A stretch of 64,000 nt of DNA from Actinoalloteichus_B caeruleus (GTDB lineage Bacteria > Actinomycetota > Actinomycetes > Mycobacteriales > Pseudonocardiaceae), in assembly GCF_000718005.1 (NCBI RefSeq), contig NZ_JODV01000028.1. The stretch is one strand, 5' to 3'. Under the pieces are notes generated by a model that did no database searches, was not told the origin of the DNA, and saw only the letters and a list, made by a program, of their open reading frames with translations. Below are positions 26,273 to 35,522 of this stretch, in pieces (position 1 is the stretch's first letter; every line of letters begins with the position of its first letter). The position numbers and the translations under genes were made by a program.

Positions 26273-29200
26273 ATGGAAGGGCGGGTGTCTTCGGAGGTGG
26301 GAGAGCTGTCGTTCCGCCTGTTGGGACGCGTCTCGGCCATTCGCGACGGCACTCCGGTCGATCTTGGTCCGCCTCGTCAGCGCACTGTCCTCGCGGCGTT
26401 GTTGCTCCGGCTCGGCGAGCCCGTTCCCGCGCGGCACCTGGTCGAGGCGGTGTGGTCCTCGACGCCGCCGGGAGCGGCCGCCCAGGCGGTGACCGTCTAC
26501 GTGTCGACGCTGCGGCGGACGCTGCGCGAGGTGCGCATCTCCGGGGACGCGGACGGATACCAGTTGGAGGCCACGCCGGAGGCGGTCGACCTGCACCGCT
26601 TCCGGCGACTGGTCGTGGCCGCCGGCCAGGGGGACCCCGAGAGCGCCCTGCCCCGGCTCGGTGAGGCCCTCGCCCTGTGGGAGGGCGACCCGCTGGGAGG
26701 CCTCGGGGCCGCGCCCCTGGTGGCCCGGTCGGCGGGCGCGCTCGCGGAGGAGCGGCTGGCGGCGTTGCGTCACCGCAACGAGATGCGCGTCGCCCTCCAC
26801 CGGTACTCCGAGGCGGTGGCCGAGCTGTCCCGCTTGGTCACCGAACACCCGCTGCGCCAGGACCTGCGGGAGCTGCTGATGCGGGCCCTGCACCTGTCGG
26901 GGCGGCGGGACGAGGCGCTCGCCGTCTTCGAGGACGCCGAACGGGTGCTCCGACGCGAGGGGGGCACCGAGCCGCTCCCGGCACTGCGCCTCCTGCGCGA
27001 GGAGATCAGGAACGGGCGTCCCGGGAAGGCGACCGGAAACGCCGGCGGCCGGGAGGTGGTGGCGGAGGGCCGTCCCCAGCCGGGCCACCCCGTGCCCGCG
27101 CAGCTCCCCGTGGACACGGCGGACTTCACCGGTCGTGACGAGTTGATCGACCGGATCTGCCACCTGGCGCGGTCCGGGGAGGCCGAGTCGCAGGTCACGG
27201 TGGTCGTCCTCGACGGGATGGCGGGAGTGGGCAAGACCGCCCTGGCCGTGCGGCTCGGACACCGGTTGTCCCTCGGCTACCCCGACGGCCAGCTGTTCCT
27301 CGACCTCCACGGCTTCACCGAGGGCACGCTCCCCCTCGACCCGGCGCGGGCCCTCGACCGGGTGCTGCGCGATCTGGGCGTGCCGGGGGAGGAGGTCCCA
27401 CCCACTCCGGCGGAACGGGCCACGCTGTTCCGGACGATCGCCGCGCGGCGGCGGCTCCTCGTCCTGTTGGACAACGCGGGGTCGGAGGAGCAGGTGACGC
27501 CGCTGTTACCCGCTGGCCCGGGGAGCCTGGTGCTGGTCACCAGCCGCCGGCGGCTGCCCTCCCTCCCCGGCGTGCGTCCCTTCTCGCTCGGTGTCCTGGA
27601 CAGCACCGAGGCCGCGATGTTGTTCCGCAGGGTGGCGGGTCCCGAACGCCTCGGAACCGTCCCGCCCGAGGAGGTCGACGAGCTGGTCGACCTGTGTGGG
27701 CGACTGCCGCTCGCCGTGCGCATCGCCGCGGCCAGGCTGCGGGCGCGTCCGACCTGGTCGCCCCGCCACCTCGCCAGGAGGCTCCGCGACGAACGACGCC
27801 GACTCGGGGAGCTGGAGGAGGAACGTCGCAGTGTGGCCGCCGCCTTCCAGGTCTCCTACCGGCAGCTCAGGCCCGCGCAGCGGAAGGTGTTCCGGTCGCT
27901 GGGCCTGTTGCCGGGACCGGATGTCGACGTGGGCGCGGCGGCGGCGGTCGCCGGGTCGGAACCGTGGGCGGTGGAACGCTCGTTGGAGGACCTGGTCGAC
28001 AGCCACCTCCTCGAACAGCACCTGCCCGACCGCTACCGCTTCCACGACCTGATCCGGGCGCACGCCGCCACGCTGGCGGAGGCGGTCGACGACCAGACCG
28101 AGCGGCGGACCGCGCTGCACCGGCTGTTGGACTACTGGTTGGTCACCGCGCGGGCCGCCGTCGACCGGATGGACTCCAACCGGACGACCGAGTCCCTGGC
28201 CGTCGCCCACCCTCCACGACACGTCCCCACCCTCACCGGTCCCGGTGAGGCCGGGGACTGGTTGGAGACCGAGCTGGCGAACCTGGTCGCCGCGGTGGAG
28301 CGGGCGGCCGGGTCGGAGCTGGCGGAGCACTCCTGGCGGCTCGCCGACGTGCTCTGGCGCTTCTTCCACCTGCGCGGCTACCTCGACCACTGGGTCGCCA
28401 CCCACGAACAGGCATTGGACGCGGCCCGCCGGCACGGCGACCGGTGGGAGGAGGCGACGGTCCTGCACAACCTGGGCACCGCCTACTGGCGGCTCGGTCA
28501 GCTGCCCTGCGCTCTGGACCACTACCAGCGGGCGCTGGCCGTGCGGCGGGAGCTCGGCGACAGGACGGGCATCGCGCGGTCGCTGGGCAACCTCGGCCTC
28601 GTCCTGCGCCGGCTGGGTCGGCTCCCCGAGGCCAGGGAGCGGCACGAGGCGGCGCTGGCCCTGTTCCGCCGGCTCGACGACCGCCCGGGGGAGGCCAGGG
28701 CGTTGGGGAACCTGTCCATCGTCGAGGAACTGCTCGGGGACCTCGACGGCGCGCTGGCCCGGCACCGCCACGCGTTGGCCGTCTTCCGCGAGTTGGACGA
28801 CCGTCCCGGGGAGGCCAGGACGCTGGGGAACCTGGCGATCCTGTTGCGGAAACTGGGTCGGGAGGGCGAGGCCGAGGAGCACGACCGCGGGGCGCTCACC
28901 CTGTTCCGGCAGCTGGGTGACCGGTCCAGTGAGGCGATGGCCACCGCGCACCTGGCCGCGGGGATGCGCCGGGACGGGGATCTCGCCGCCGCCGAACGGG
29001 AGCAGCGGCGTGCGCTGGAGCTGGCCGAGAAGGTGGGTGACCCCGGCCTGGTCCACGAGGTGTTGCTGGAACTGGGCGAGACCCTCGCCAGGTCGGATCC
29101 CCGGGCCGCGCTGGCCGAGTACCGCAAGGCCGCCGAGGTGGCGGAGTCGGTGGGCAACGGCTACCAGCGGGGCCAGGCCCTGGAACGGGTGGGTGACGCC

Positions 29201-29344
29201 CACCGGGCGATGGGGGACGCGGCGGCCGCGGCCGAGTCGTGGCGCCAGGCGTTGGCCTGCTACCAGCCGCTGGAGGTCCCGGAGGCCGCGAGCGTGGCCG
29301 AGCGGCTGGCGGCGCTCGGCGGACCGGCCGCCACGAGCGGCTGA
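26273..29344 (+). CDS. AfsR-type SARP transcriptional regulator (BTAD-NB-ARC-TPR)
   Basis: This 1023-aa protein has an OmpR-like winged helix (about 10-90: LSFRLLGRVSAI...PPRQRTVLAALLLRLGEPV), a bacterial activation domain (about 105-250), an NB-ARC ATPase with P-loop GMAGVGKT near residue 315, and about eight tetratricopeptide repeats (about 690-1010, with repeated LGNLG/LGNLA units). This is the AfsR architecture; AfsR-like proteins switch on antibiotic or developmental genes. ATG 26273 or GTG 26285 could be the start. Codon 412 is a TTA, which in Streptomyces makes translation depend on the bldA tRNA. No biosynthetic cluster is adjacent, so targets are probably distant. Confidence 0.92.
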   Translation: MEGRVSSEVGELSFRLLGRVSAIRDGTPVDLGPPRQRTVLAALLLRLGEPVPARHLVEAVWSSTPPGAAAQAVTVYVSTLRRTLREVRISGDADGYQLEATPEAVDLHRFRRLVVAAGQGDPESALPRLGEALALWEGDPLGGLGAAPLVARSAGALAEERLAALRHRNEMRVALHRYSEAVAELSRLVTEHPLRQDLRELLMRALHLSGRRDEALAVFEDAERVLRREGGTEPLPALRLLREEIRNGRPGKATGNAGGREVVAEGRPQPGHPVPAQLPVDTADFTGRDELIDRICHLARSGEAESQVTVVVLDGMAGVGKTALAVRLGHRLSLGYPDGQLFLDLHGFTEGTLPLDPARALDRVLRDLGVPGEEVPPTPAERATLFRTIAARRRLLVLLDNAGSEEQVTPLLPAGPGSLVLVTSRRRLPSLPGVRPFSLGVLDSTEAAMLFRRVAGPERLGTVPPEEVDELVDLCGRLPLAVRIAAARLRARPTWSPRHLARRLRDERRRLGELEEERRSVAAAFQVSYRQLRPAQRKVFRSLGLLPGPDVDVGAAAAVAGSEPWAVERSLEDLVDSHLLEQHLPDRYRFHDLIRAHAATLAEAVDDQTERRTALHRLLDYWLVTARAAVDRMDSNRTTESLAVAHPPRHVPTLTGPGEAGDWLETELANLVAAVERAAGSELAEHSWRLADVLWRFFHLRGYLDHWVATHEQALDAARRHGDRWEEATVLHNLGTAYWRLGQLPCALDHYQRALAVRRELGDRTGIARSLGNLGLVLRRLGRLPEARERHEAALALFRRLDDRPGEARALGNLSIVEELLGDLDGALARHRHALAVFRELDDRPGEARTLGNLAILLRKLGREGEAEEHDRGALTLFRQLGDRSSEAMATAHLAAGMRRDGDLAAAEREQRRALELAEKVGDPGLVHEVLLELGETLARSDPRAALAEYRKAAEVAESVGNGYQRGQALERVGDAHRAMGDAAAAAESWRQALACYQPLEVPEAASVAERLAALGGPAATSG

Positions 29345-29368
29345 GGTGGCCTCCCCGCCGCCCGCCCG

Positions 29369-30268
29369 TCAGTGCTCGTGGTCCTGCCCGTCCCGAACCC
29401 CTTCGTACACGGCGGCCAGGTCGTCCCGGCCGAAACCGTGGTCCTCCGCCCGGGTCAGCTGGTCGAGCACCACCCGCACCAGGGAGAGGTCGGGTGCGTC
29501 GTCGCCGGCCGACGCGGCGAGCACCAGGCGGGCGTCCTTCGCGGCGAGCCGGAGGGGGAAGGACGGGGTGTAGTCGGAACGCAGCATCGCGTAGCCCTTG
29601 GTGTGGGCGTAGGGGACGTCCATCGCACCGCCGGAGATCGCGGCGAGGAACAACGCCGGGTCCAGGCCGAGGTGGCGGGCCAGCGCCAGCGACTGGCCGA
29701 CGCCGGCGGTCAGCGTCAGGACCCAGGCGTTCGCGACGAGCTTCAGCCGCGATCCGGCACCGGCTGGTCCCACCCAGAGGGTGCGGGAGCCGATCGCGTC
29801 GAGAACCCGCGTCGCGGGTCCCCTGGTCTCGTCGGGGCCGGAGGCCAGCACGACCAGCCGCCCCTGTTCGGCGGGTTCGCGGGTGCCGAGGACCGGCGCG
29901 TCGACGTAGGGCAGGTGCGCCGTGGCGGCGGCGGAACGCAACCGCCGTTCGTCGGCGACCCCGACCGTGCTGGTCTGGATCCACAGGCCGGGACGCTGCC
30001 GCGCCGCGAGCACCCCGTCGGAGCCGGAGACCACGGCGTCGACGGCGTCCCCGTTGGCCAGCATGGTGAGGACGACGTCCGCGCCGTCGGCGGCCTCGGC
30101 CGGGGTGTCGAGGATGTCGGCGCCGTCCGCGCGCAGCGGTTCGGCCCGGGCGCTGGTCCGGTTCCACGCCCGGACACCGAACCCGTGGGCCAGCAGGTTC
30201 CGGGACATGGGCAGGCCCATGGTGCCGATGCCCAGCACCGCGACGGTGGGAGGCGGTGTCCAGCTCAC
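29369..30268 (-). CDS. NAD(P)-dependent beta-hydroxyacid dehydrogenase/imine reductase-like
   Basis: GTG 30268 with GAGGAG upstream gives 299 aa. The N-terminal Rossmann signature is VAVLGIGTMGLPMSRNLL. The middle has TMLANGDAVDAVV and YVDAPVLGTREPAEQGRLVVLASG, and the catalytic Lys helix reads GAGSRLKLVANAWVLTL. This is the 3-hydroxyisobutyrate/6-phosphogluconate dehydrogenase superfamily. The substrate cannot be told. It is convergent with the SARP gene, so the two are not co-transcribed. Confidence 0.85.
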   Translation of the reverse strand: MSWTPPPTVAVLGIGTMGLPMSRNLLAHGFGVRAWNRTSARAEPLRADGADILDTPAEAADGADVVLTMLANGDAVDAVVSGSDGVLAARQRPGLWIQTSTVGVADERRLRSAAATAHLPYVDAPVLGTREPAEQGRLVVLASGPDETRGPATRVLDAIGSRTLWVGPAGAGSRLKLVANAWVLTLTAGVGQSLALARHLGLDPALFLAAISGGAMDVPYAHTKGYAMLRSDYTPSFPLRLAAKDARLVLAASAGDDAPDLSLVRVVLDQLTRAEDHGFGRDDLAAVYEGVRDGQDHEH

Positions 30269-30933
30269 GACCGTGCTTCTCCTCAGACCGGGGTTCGTCG
30301 TCGAGTGACGTCCGACGCGGCTCCATCGTCGGGGCGCCACTCCGCCACCGCCACTCGACGAGGGGCGGGCCGGCGGGGCCGGGTGGGCGGGGCGACCGGA
30401 CGTGCCGTCCACTCCGATCCGCCGGTGGCGGGCGCGGCACGCGCATCCCCGTCCCGTCGTCATCGGTCGAGGTGCGGTTACCGGCAGGACTCGGCGGGAA
30501 CGGGGCCACGGGGATTTCGCGGACCGCGCCACCACTCGTTCTCCACCTCACCGGGGCAGCGCGATCCCGGAATTCCGACTCGACGCGCCCCCGGGCCCCA
30601 CTTCCGAGCGACGCACTCCGAACACCGCACCCGCGACCGCACCAAAACGTTCTGGGACCTTTTCCGAGGAATCACCGAACCAGGTCGGCCAGTGCGTTCG
30701 CCACCCGGGCTCGACACCGCCGCTCCCGGGCAACTCTGACCGGAACCGGCCCTGGACCAGGCGAACTACACCGTCCTACTGATACGGGAAGGAACGGTTT
30801 CCGATCTTGTGCGGATCACGGAGAACACCGCCACCGATAATTGGAGGGTTTCCGCCGAGGAGGAACGGAAACGTATCTCCCGAATCCAACGGACATCGAG
30901 CAAGGGTTTTCCTATGACCGCCGTGACAGTTTC
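30269..30933. other. Long intergenic region, no gene supported
   Basis: About 665 nt between divergent genes. Frames here lack coding character. GC content falls towards 30780-30930, consistent with a promoter-proximal region for the protease gene. Confidence 0.35.
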
Positions 30934-30963
30934 TTGACGGCGCACGCGAACTCGGACTAGACC
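30934..30963 (+). promoter_or_regulatory. Promoter of the trypsin-like protease gene
   Basis: TTGACG (30934-30939) and TAGACC (30958-30963) are 18 nt apart, about 70 nt upstream of ATG 31032, in a locally AT-richer stretch. This is a good match to the housekeeping-type actinomycete promoter. Confidence 0.55.
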
Positions 30964-31031
30964 ATTGTCCCGTGACGTTCGCCCACCAGGCGAACACGGC
31001 TCAGCCGAACCATCGAGACAACCGGAGTGTC

Positions 31032-31841
31032 ATGCGCTTTCGTCTTGCCGCCACCGCGGTCGCCAGCGCGGCCATCGCCACGCTCGGGCTGGCGTCGGCC
31101 ACCGCGGTCGCGTCACCCGACACGACCACCCCTGACGCCGGGGTCGTCCAGCCGTTCATCGTCGGCGGCGAGGACGCCACCGAGGGGTACGAGTTCTCGG
31201 CGGCGCTGATCAACGACGGTCGCCACGCCTGCGGCGGCACCGTGATCGCCCCCGAGTGGGTGCTCACGGCCGCCCACTGCATGGTGAGCTACGAGCCGGC
31301 GGACATCGACGTCCGCGTCGGCAGCGTCGACCGCACCCAGGGCGGCGAGGTGGTCCCCTCCGCCGAGATCATCATCCACCCGGACTACGACGACTCGGAG
31401 GTCACCCGGGTCGACGCGGACATCGCGCTGATCCGCCTCGCCGAGCCGGTCTCGGTGACGCCGGCGACGCTGTCCACCAGCAAGCCGCTGCCCGGCGACA
31501 CCATCCGGCACACCGGGTGGGGCCAGGAGTGCCCGGTCGGCGGTGAGTGCGGGTCCGCCGAGATCCTCCAGCTGCTGGACACCACCGTGATCGCCGAGGG
31601 CTGCGAGTACGGATTCAACCCGGAGACCGAGATCTGCGACCAGCCGGCCGAGGGCACGGGCTTCTGCTACGGCGACTCCGGCACCGGCACCCTGAAGGCC
31701 ACCGACGGCGGCTGGGAACTGGCCGGCATCATCGTGCGGACGGGCTACCAGTCCAGCGAGCCCCTCTGCGCCATCGGCCCTGGCATCAGCACGGACGTCG
31801 CCTACTGGACCCCGTGGATCGAGGAGCACGTCTCCCTCTGA
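31032..31841 (+). CDS. Secreted trypsin-like serine protease (S1A), copy 1
   Basis: ATG 31032, chosen for GGAG 5 nt upstream and the signal peptide, gives 269 aa. Residues 1-28 are a secretion signal, and a short propeptide ends before the mature start IVGG (residues 43-46). The catalytic triad is His82 in TAAHC, Asp130 in DADIALIRL and Ser216 in YGDSG. The usual GDSGGP is GDSGTG here, which alters the oxyanion-side loop. The protein is acidic and exported to the medium. The strong hairpin at 31870 ends the gene, so it is monocistronic. Confidence 0.9.
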   Translation: MRFRLAATAVASAAIATLGLASATAVASPDTTTPDAGVVQPFIVGGEDATEGYEFSAALINDGRHACGGTVIAPEWVLTAAHCMVSYEPADIDVRVGSVDRTQGGEVVPSAEIIIHPDYDDSEVTRVDADIALIRLAEPVSVTPATLSTSKPLPGDTIRHTGWGQECPVGGECGSAEILQLLDTTVIAEGCEYGFNPETEICDQPAEGTGFCYGDSGTGTLKATDGGWELAGIIVRTGYQSSEPLCAIGPGISTDVAYWTPWIEEHVSL

Positions 31842-31869
31842 CGGTGAGCGGTACGACGCACCGAGCAGC

Positions 31870-31902
31870 GGGGCGGTGGTCTCCAGGGGAGAGCACCGCC
31901 CC
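31870..31902 (+). terminator. Terminator hairpin after protease gene
   Basis: GGGGCGGTG pairs with CACCGCCCC, and the enclosed TCTCC/GGAGA can extend the stem. It lies 28 nt after the protease stop. Confidence 0.65.
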
Positions 31903-32016
31903 GTTCGGCTGCCAGGCACCACCGCCCCTCCCGGGCGGGAGCCGAGGGTCAGGTGAGCGCCGGGAGCCGCGCGCGGGGCGAGCTGGGCGGGGCGAGCGGG
32001 GCGCGGGGCTCCCGAC

Positions 32017-32964
32017 TCACTTCTCCACGGGATACCAGCGCTGGTGTGCCTCCCAGCCGTCCCGCAGGATGCGCGGGAGGTCCGACCGCCTCGGTTCCCA
32101 GCCGAGCTCCCGGGTGATCCGCGAGTGGTCGGCGACCAGTTCGGGAGGTTCGGGTGCGGCCCTCCGGTAGGCGAGGGGCACGGCTCCCCCCGTCACGCGG
32201 GCGGCCGTGTCCACCACGTCGCGGACGCTGCTGCGCCGGCCACTGCCGACGGTGTAGGCGCGCCACCGGCCGGGCGCGCAGGCCGCCACCGCCAGGGCGA
32301 AGGCGTCGGCCATGTCCTCCACGTGCACGAAGTCGCGCACGGCCGACCCGTCGCCGTTGATGGTCAGGGCGGCCGTCCGGCCCGTCCTGGCCGCGAGCAC
32401 CGCGGGGACGAGTCGGGACGGGTCGGGGTCGGGCCGGCCACGCGCCGCGCCCGCGAGGTTGAAGGACCGCAGGCTGATCGCGCCGACCGACCCCGTCGCG
32501 GCCAGGTCGGCGGCGGCCCGGTCGGCGGCGAGTTTGCTCCCGCCGTAGGCGTTGACCGGGACCTCCGGGGTGTCCTCGTCGATGGGTTGGCCACCCGGAA
32601 CGCCGTACACGGCGCAGGTGGAGGCCAGCACCAGGCGGCGGGGACCGCCGGCCGCGCCCGCCTCGGCGAGCGCGGTGAGCAGCGCCAGCGTCCCCCCGGT
32701 GTTCGTCCGCCAGTGCCGCACCGGGTCCGTCAGCGACTCGCGCACCCGGACCAGCGCGGCGAGGTGGCAGACGGCCTCCACGGCCGAGACGGGGGACCGG
32801 AGCGAGTCGACGTCCCGCACGTCACCCACGACCGCGTCCACGACACCGGGTGGAACGGGCCGCCCCGGTCGGACCAGGGCCACCACCTCATGGCCCCGGT
32901 CGGCCAACTCGGCCACCACGGCGTGCCCGAGGAAACCGCTCGACCCTGTCACCAGCACTCGCAC
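32017..32964 (-). CDS. NAD-dependent sugar epimerase/dehydratase (GalE-like)
   Basis: GTG 32964 opens a 315-aa extended short-chain dehydrogenase. The NAD-binding loop is VLVTGSSGFLGHAVV, and the active-site segments are LASTCAVYG and the YxxxK-type NAYGGSKLAAD. RSFNLAGAARGRPDPDPSRLVPAVL and DFVHVEDMADAF are typical of UDP-glucose 4-epimerase-like enzymes. The sugar nucleotide is not predictable. No glycosyltransferase or dTDP-sugar genes are adjacent. Confidence 0.85.
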   Translation of the reverse strand: MRVLVTGSSGFLGHAVVAELADRGHEVVALVRPGRPVPPGVVDAVVGDVRDVDSLRSPVSAVEAVCHLAALVRVRESLTDPVRHWRTNTGGTLALLTALAEAGAAGGPRRLVLASTCAVYGVPGGQPIDEDTPEVPVNAYGGSKLAADRAAADLAATGSVGAISLRSFNLAGAARGRPDPDPSRLVPAVLAARTGRTAALTINGDGSAVRDFVHVEDMADAFALAVAACAPGRWRAYTVGSGRRSSVRDVVDTAARVTGGAVPLAYRRAAPEPPELVADHSRITRELGWEPRRSDLPRILRDGWEAHQRWYPVEK

Positions 32965-33047
32965 CGCCCCAGCCTCGCAGAGCGGACCGTGGAGCCGGCG
33001 GTGTCGCGTCGGCGCGTCCCGGGAGTGGGCCGCCGCGCCGTCGCGGA

Positions 33048-33590
33048 TCAGCCCACGCCGCCGGGCGGCGGCACCTCGGAGTCCGGGGACGGGGTCTCGG
33101 TCCCGCCGGGCTCGCGTCGTCGGTGGTAGCGGGCCGGCGGGTCCAGGTGCGCGAGCATCGCCTGGGAGATCTCACGCAACTGGCGGACCTGGTCCTGGCT
33201 GAGCTGGTCGAACAGCCCCTGCCGCACGGCCTCGACGTGGCCGGGAGCGGCGGCCACGAGGACGTCGAACCCCTCCGCCGTGAGGGTGGCGATGGTCGTG
33301 CGAGCGTCTCGCGGGTGCTTCTGGCGACGAACCCAGCCCTCCGTCTCCAGCTTCGTCACCGCGTGGGACAGCCGGCTGGGCGAGGCCCGGACCACCTGGG
33401 CCAGTTCGGACATGGTCAGGGACCGCTCGGGCGCCTCCGACAGCATCGCGAGGATCAGGTAGTAGGTGTGCGGCAGGCCCGAGTCCCGGTGCATCTGGCG
33501 GTCCAGCGACTCCCGTAGCAGCTGGCTCGCCCACAGATAAGCCCGCCAGGTCTCCTGCTCGTCGTCGTCGAGCCATCGCACGCCGTCCAT
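33048..33590 (-). CDS. MarR-family transcriptional regulator
   Basis: ATG 33590 gives 180 aa; an in-frame TTG at 33623 would start inside a palindrome and is less likely. The MarR core is complete: helix ESLDRQMHRDSGLPHTYYLILAMLSEAP, winged helix SLTMSELAQVVRASPSRLSHAVTKLETEGWVRRQKHPRDART and the beta-wing TIATLTAEGF. The gene is divergent from the DUF885 gene with about 240 nt between them, so it may control itself and that gene through the palindrome at 33612-33623. Confidence 0.88.
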   Translation of the reverse strand: MDGVRWLDDDEQETWRAYLWASQLLRESLDRQMHRDSGLPHTYYLILAMLSEAPERSLTMSELAQVVRASPSRLSHAVTKLETEGWVRRQKHPRDARTTIATLTAEGFDVLVAAAPGHVEAVRQGLFDQLSQDQVRQLREISQAMLAHLDPPARYHRRREPGGTETPSPDSEVPPPGGVG

Positions 33591-33611
33591 CCACCAAGCA
33601 TACGAACGGAC

Positions 33612-33623
33612 TTGATCGATCAA
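33612..33623. promoter_or_regulatory. Candidate MarR operator
   Basis: TTGATCGATCAA is a perfect 12-bp palindrome 22 nt upstream of the MarR start codon, of the size MarR dimers often bind. Assignment is by position and symmetry only. Confidence 0.4.
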
Positions 33624-33832
33624 CGCATCTCAGGCCGCCGAATGGCCGCACCGGGTGAGCGGGTCCTGGCCCGCGGCGCCGCCCGCCACGCCCGCCCGCC
33701 CCCGTCCGTCGCGCGGGAACGCGGTCCGGCCACAGCACGACAACGATGTGAGCCGCCCGGTCCACGAACCGCCCGTTCCGCCGCCGCTTGGATACTGTCT
33801 CCCCATTTCGGCTCCCGGGAACGAGGAGAGAC

Positions 33833-35509
33833 ATGACCACCCCAGCCCAGCTCGCGGACGACCTGATCGCCGCGATGTTCGACGCGCGTCCCATCGATGC
33901 CACCCTGGTCGGGTTACGGGACCGGGACGACCGGCTCCCCGACTACGGGGTCGCCGGTGACGAGGACCAGCGCGGTCGTCTCCAGGCCATCCTCGACCGG
34001 GCGCGGGCGCTCGACGCCGAGTCCCTGGACCACGGTGACCGGTTGAACCGGGACGTGGTGATCCACCAGGCCAGCGGGCTGCTGGAACACCTCGACGCCC
34101 GCGCGGTGGAGTACACGGTCGCCGACTCCTTCTTCTCCTCCACCGCCGAGCTGCTCATCATGCTGCCGAGGGTCGGGATCGCCGACCGCGCGCACGCCGA
34201 CGGGTACCTCGCCAGGCTCGCCGGGCTGCCCGCCGTGCTCGAGGCGATCGCCGAGCGTCACCGGTCCGGGATCGGCGCGGGCCTGCTGCCGGTGCGCCAC
34301 CTCGTCGAGGCCACCGTGGACTTCCTGGACCGGTACCTCGCCGCCCCGGATGACGACCCCCTGCGCCAGCCGGAACCGCCGGCCGAGGCCGACGTGGACC
34401 TCGCCGGGTTCCGCGCCGAGCGGGACCGGCTGCTGGCCGAGGTGGTGCGGCCGGCGTTCCGCCGCTACCGCGACGTGCTCGCCACCGAGGTCGTCCCCTC
34501 CGGCCGGGACATGGACCACCCGGGCCTCAGCTGGCTGCCGGGTGGTGACGCCATCTACGCCGGCCTCGCCCGGGCGCACACCACGACGAGCCGGACCCCC
34601 GAGGAACTGCACGAAACCGGTCTCCGGCTCATCGAGGACCTGAAACGGGAGTACGCGGAGATCGGTGGCCGCGTGTTCGGCACCGACGACGTGACCGAGA
34701 TCTTCGAGCGGCTGCGCACGGACCCGGCCCTGCTGTGGTCGAGCGGCGAGGAGATGGTCACCGAGGCCCGTGCCGCGATCGCCCGGGCCGAGAAGGTCGC
34801 GCCGGCCTGGTTCAACCGGATGCCGGCCGAGAGCTGCGCGGTGGAGGCCGTGCCGGAGTCCGAGGCCCCCGGCGCCCCGATCGCCTACTACATGTCCCCG
34901 GCGCTGGACGGCAGCCGCCCGGGCACCTACTTCGTCAACACCCACCGGGCGGAGGAGCGGGCCAGGACCACCTCGGAGGCCGTCGCCTTCCACGAGGCGG
35001 TGCCGGGGCACCACTTCCAGATCGCGCTCGCCCTCGAACTGACCGACCTGCCGTTGCTCCGCCGCCTCGCCCCGTTCAACGCCTACCTGGAGGGCTGGGG
35101 GCTCTACACCGAACGGTTGGCGGAGGAGATGGGCCTGTACTCCGGCGACCTGGACCGGCTGGGCATGCTCACCCAGGACGCCATGCGGGCCGGTCGCCTG
35201 GTGGTCGACACCGGTCTGCACGCCAAGGGCTGGAGCCGTCAGCAGGCCATCGACTACCTGCGGACCAACACCGCCATGTCCGCCTCCGAGATCGAGTCCG
35301 AGGTGGACCGCTACATCACCGCCCCGGGCCAGGCGCTGTCCTACATGGTCGGGCGCCTGGAGATCCAGCGCATCCGCGCCGCGGCGGAGGAGGCGCTGGG
35401 CGACCGGTTCGACATCCGCGCCTTCCACGACACGGTGTTGTCCGACGGTCCGCTGCCGCTGGAGGTCCTGGACCGCGTGGTGCGGGAGTGGGTGGACAGC
35501 CAGCGCTGA
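33833..35509 (+). CDS. DUF885 family metallopeptidase-like protein
   Basis: ATG 33833 with GAGGAG 5 nt upstream gives 558 aa. The C-terminal half has FHEAVPGHHFQIALALE, the HExxxGH-type zinc motif of DUF885 proteins related to M32 carboxypeptidases, preceded by YYMSPALDGSRPGTYFVNTH and followed by LEGWGLYTERLAEEMG. No signal peptide is visible, so it is probably cytosolic. Codon 28 is a TTA. The peptide substrate is unknown. The divergent MarR gene may regulate it. Confidence 0.87.
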   Translation: MTTPAQLADDLIAAMFDARPIDATLVGLRDRDDRLPDYGVAGDEDQRGRLQAILDRARALDAESLDHGDRLNRDVVIHQASGLLEHLDARAVEYTVADSFFSSTAELLIMLPRVGIADRAHADGYLARLAGLPAVLEAIAERHRSGIGAGLLPVRHLVEATVDFLDRYLAAPDDDPLRQPEPPAEADVDLAGFRAERDRLLAEVVRPAFRRYRDVLATEVVPSGRDMDHPGLSWLPGGDAIYAGLARAHTTTSRTPEELHETGLRLIEDLKREYAEIGGRVFGTDDVTEIFERLRTDPALLWSSGEEMVTEARAAIARAEKVAPAWFNRMPAESCAVEAVPESEAPGAPIAYYMSPALDGSRPGTYFVNTHRAEERARTTSEAVAFHEAVPGHHFQIALALELTDLPLLRRLAPFNAYLEGWGLYTERLAEEMGLYSGDLDRLGMLTQDAMRAGRLVVDTGLHAKGWSRQQAIDYLRTNTAMSASEIESEVDRYITAPGQALSYMVGRLEIQRIRAAAEEALGDRFDIRAFHDTVLSDGPLPLEVLDRVVREWVDSQR

Positions 35510-35522
35510 GCGAGGACAGGCG

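Noticed and set aside
28444..29240. Repeated segments in the SARP gene considered as DNA repeats
   Set aside because: They are TPR-coding repeats within one continuous frame.
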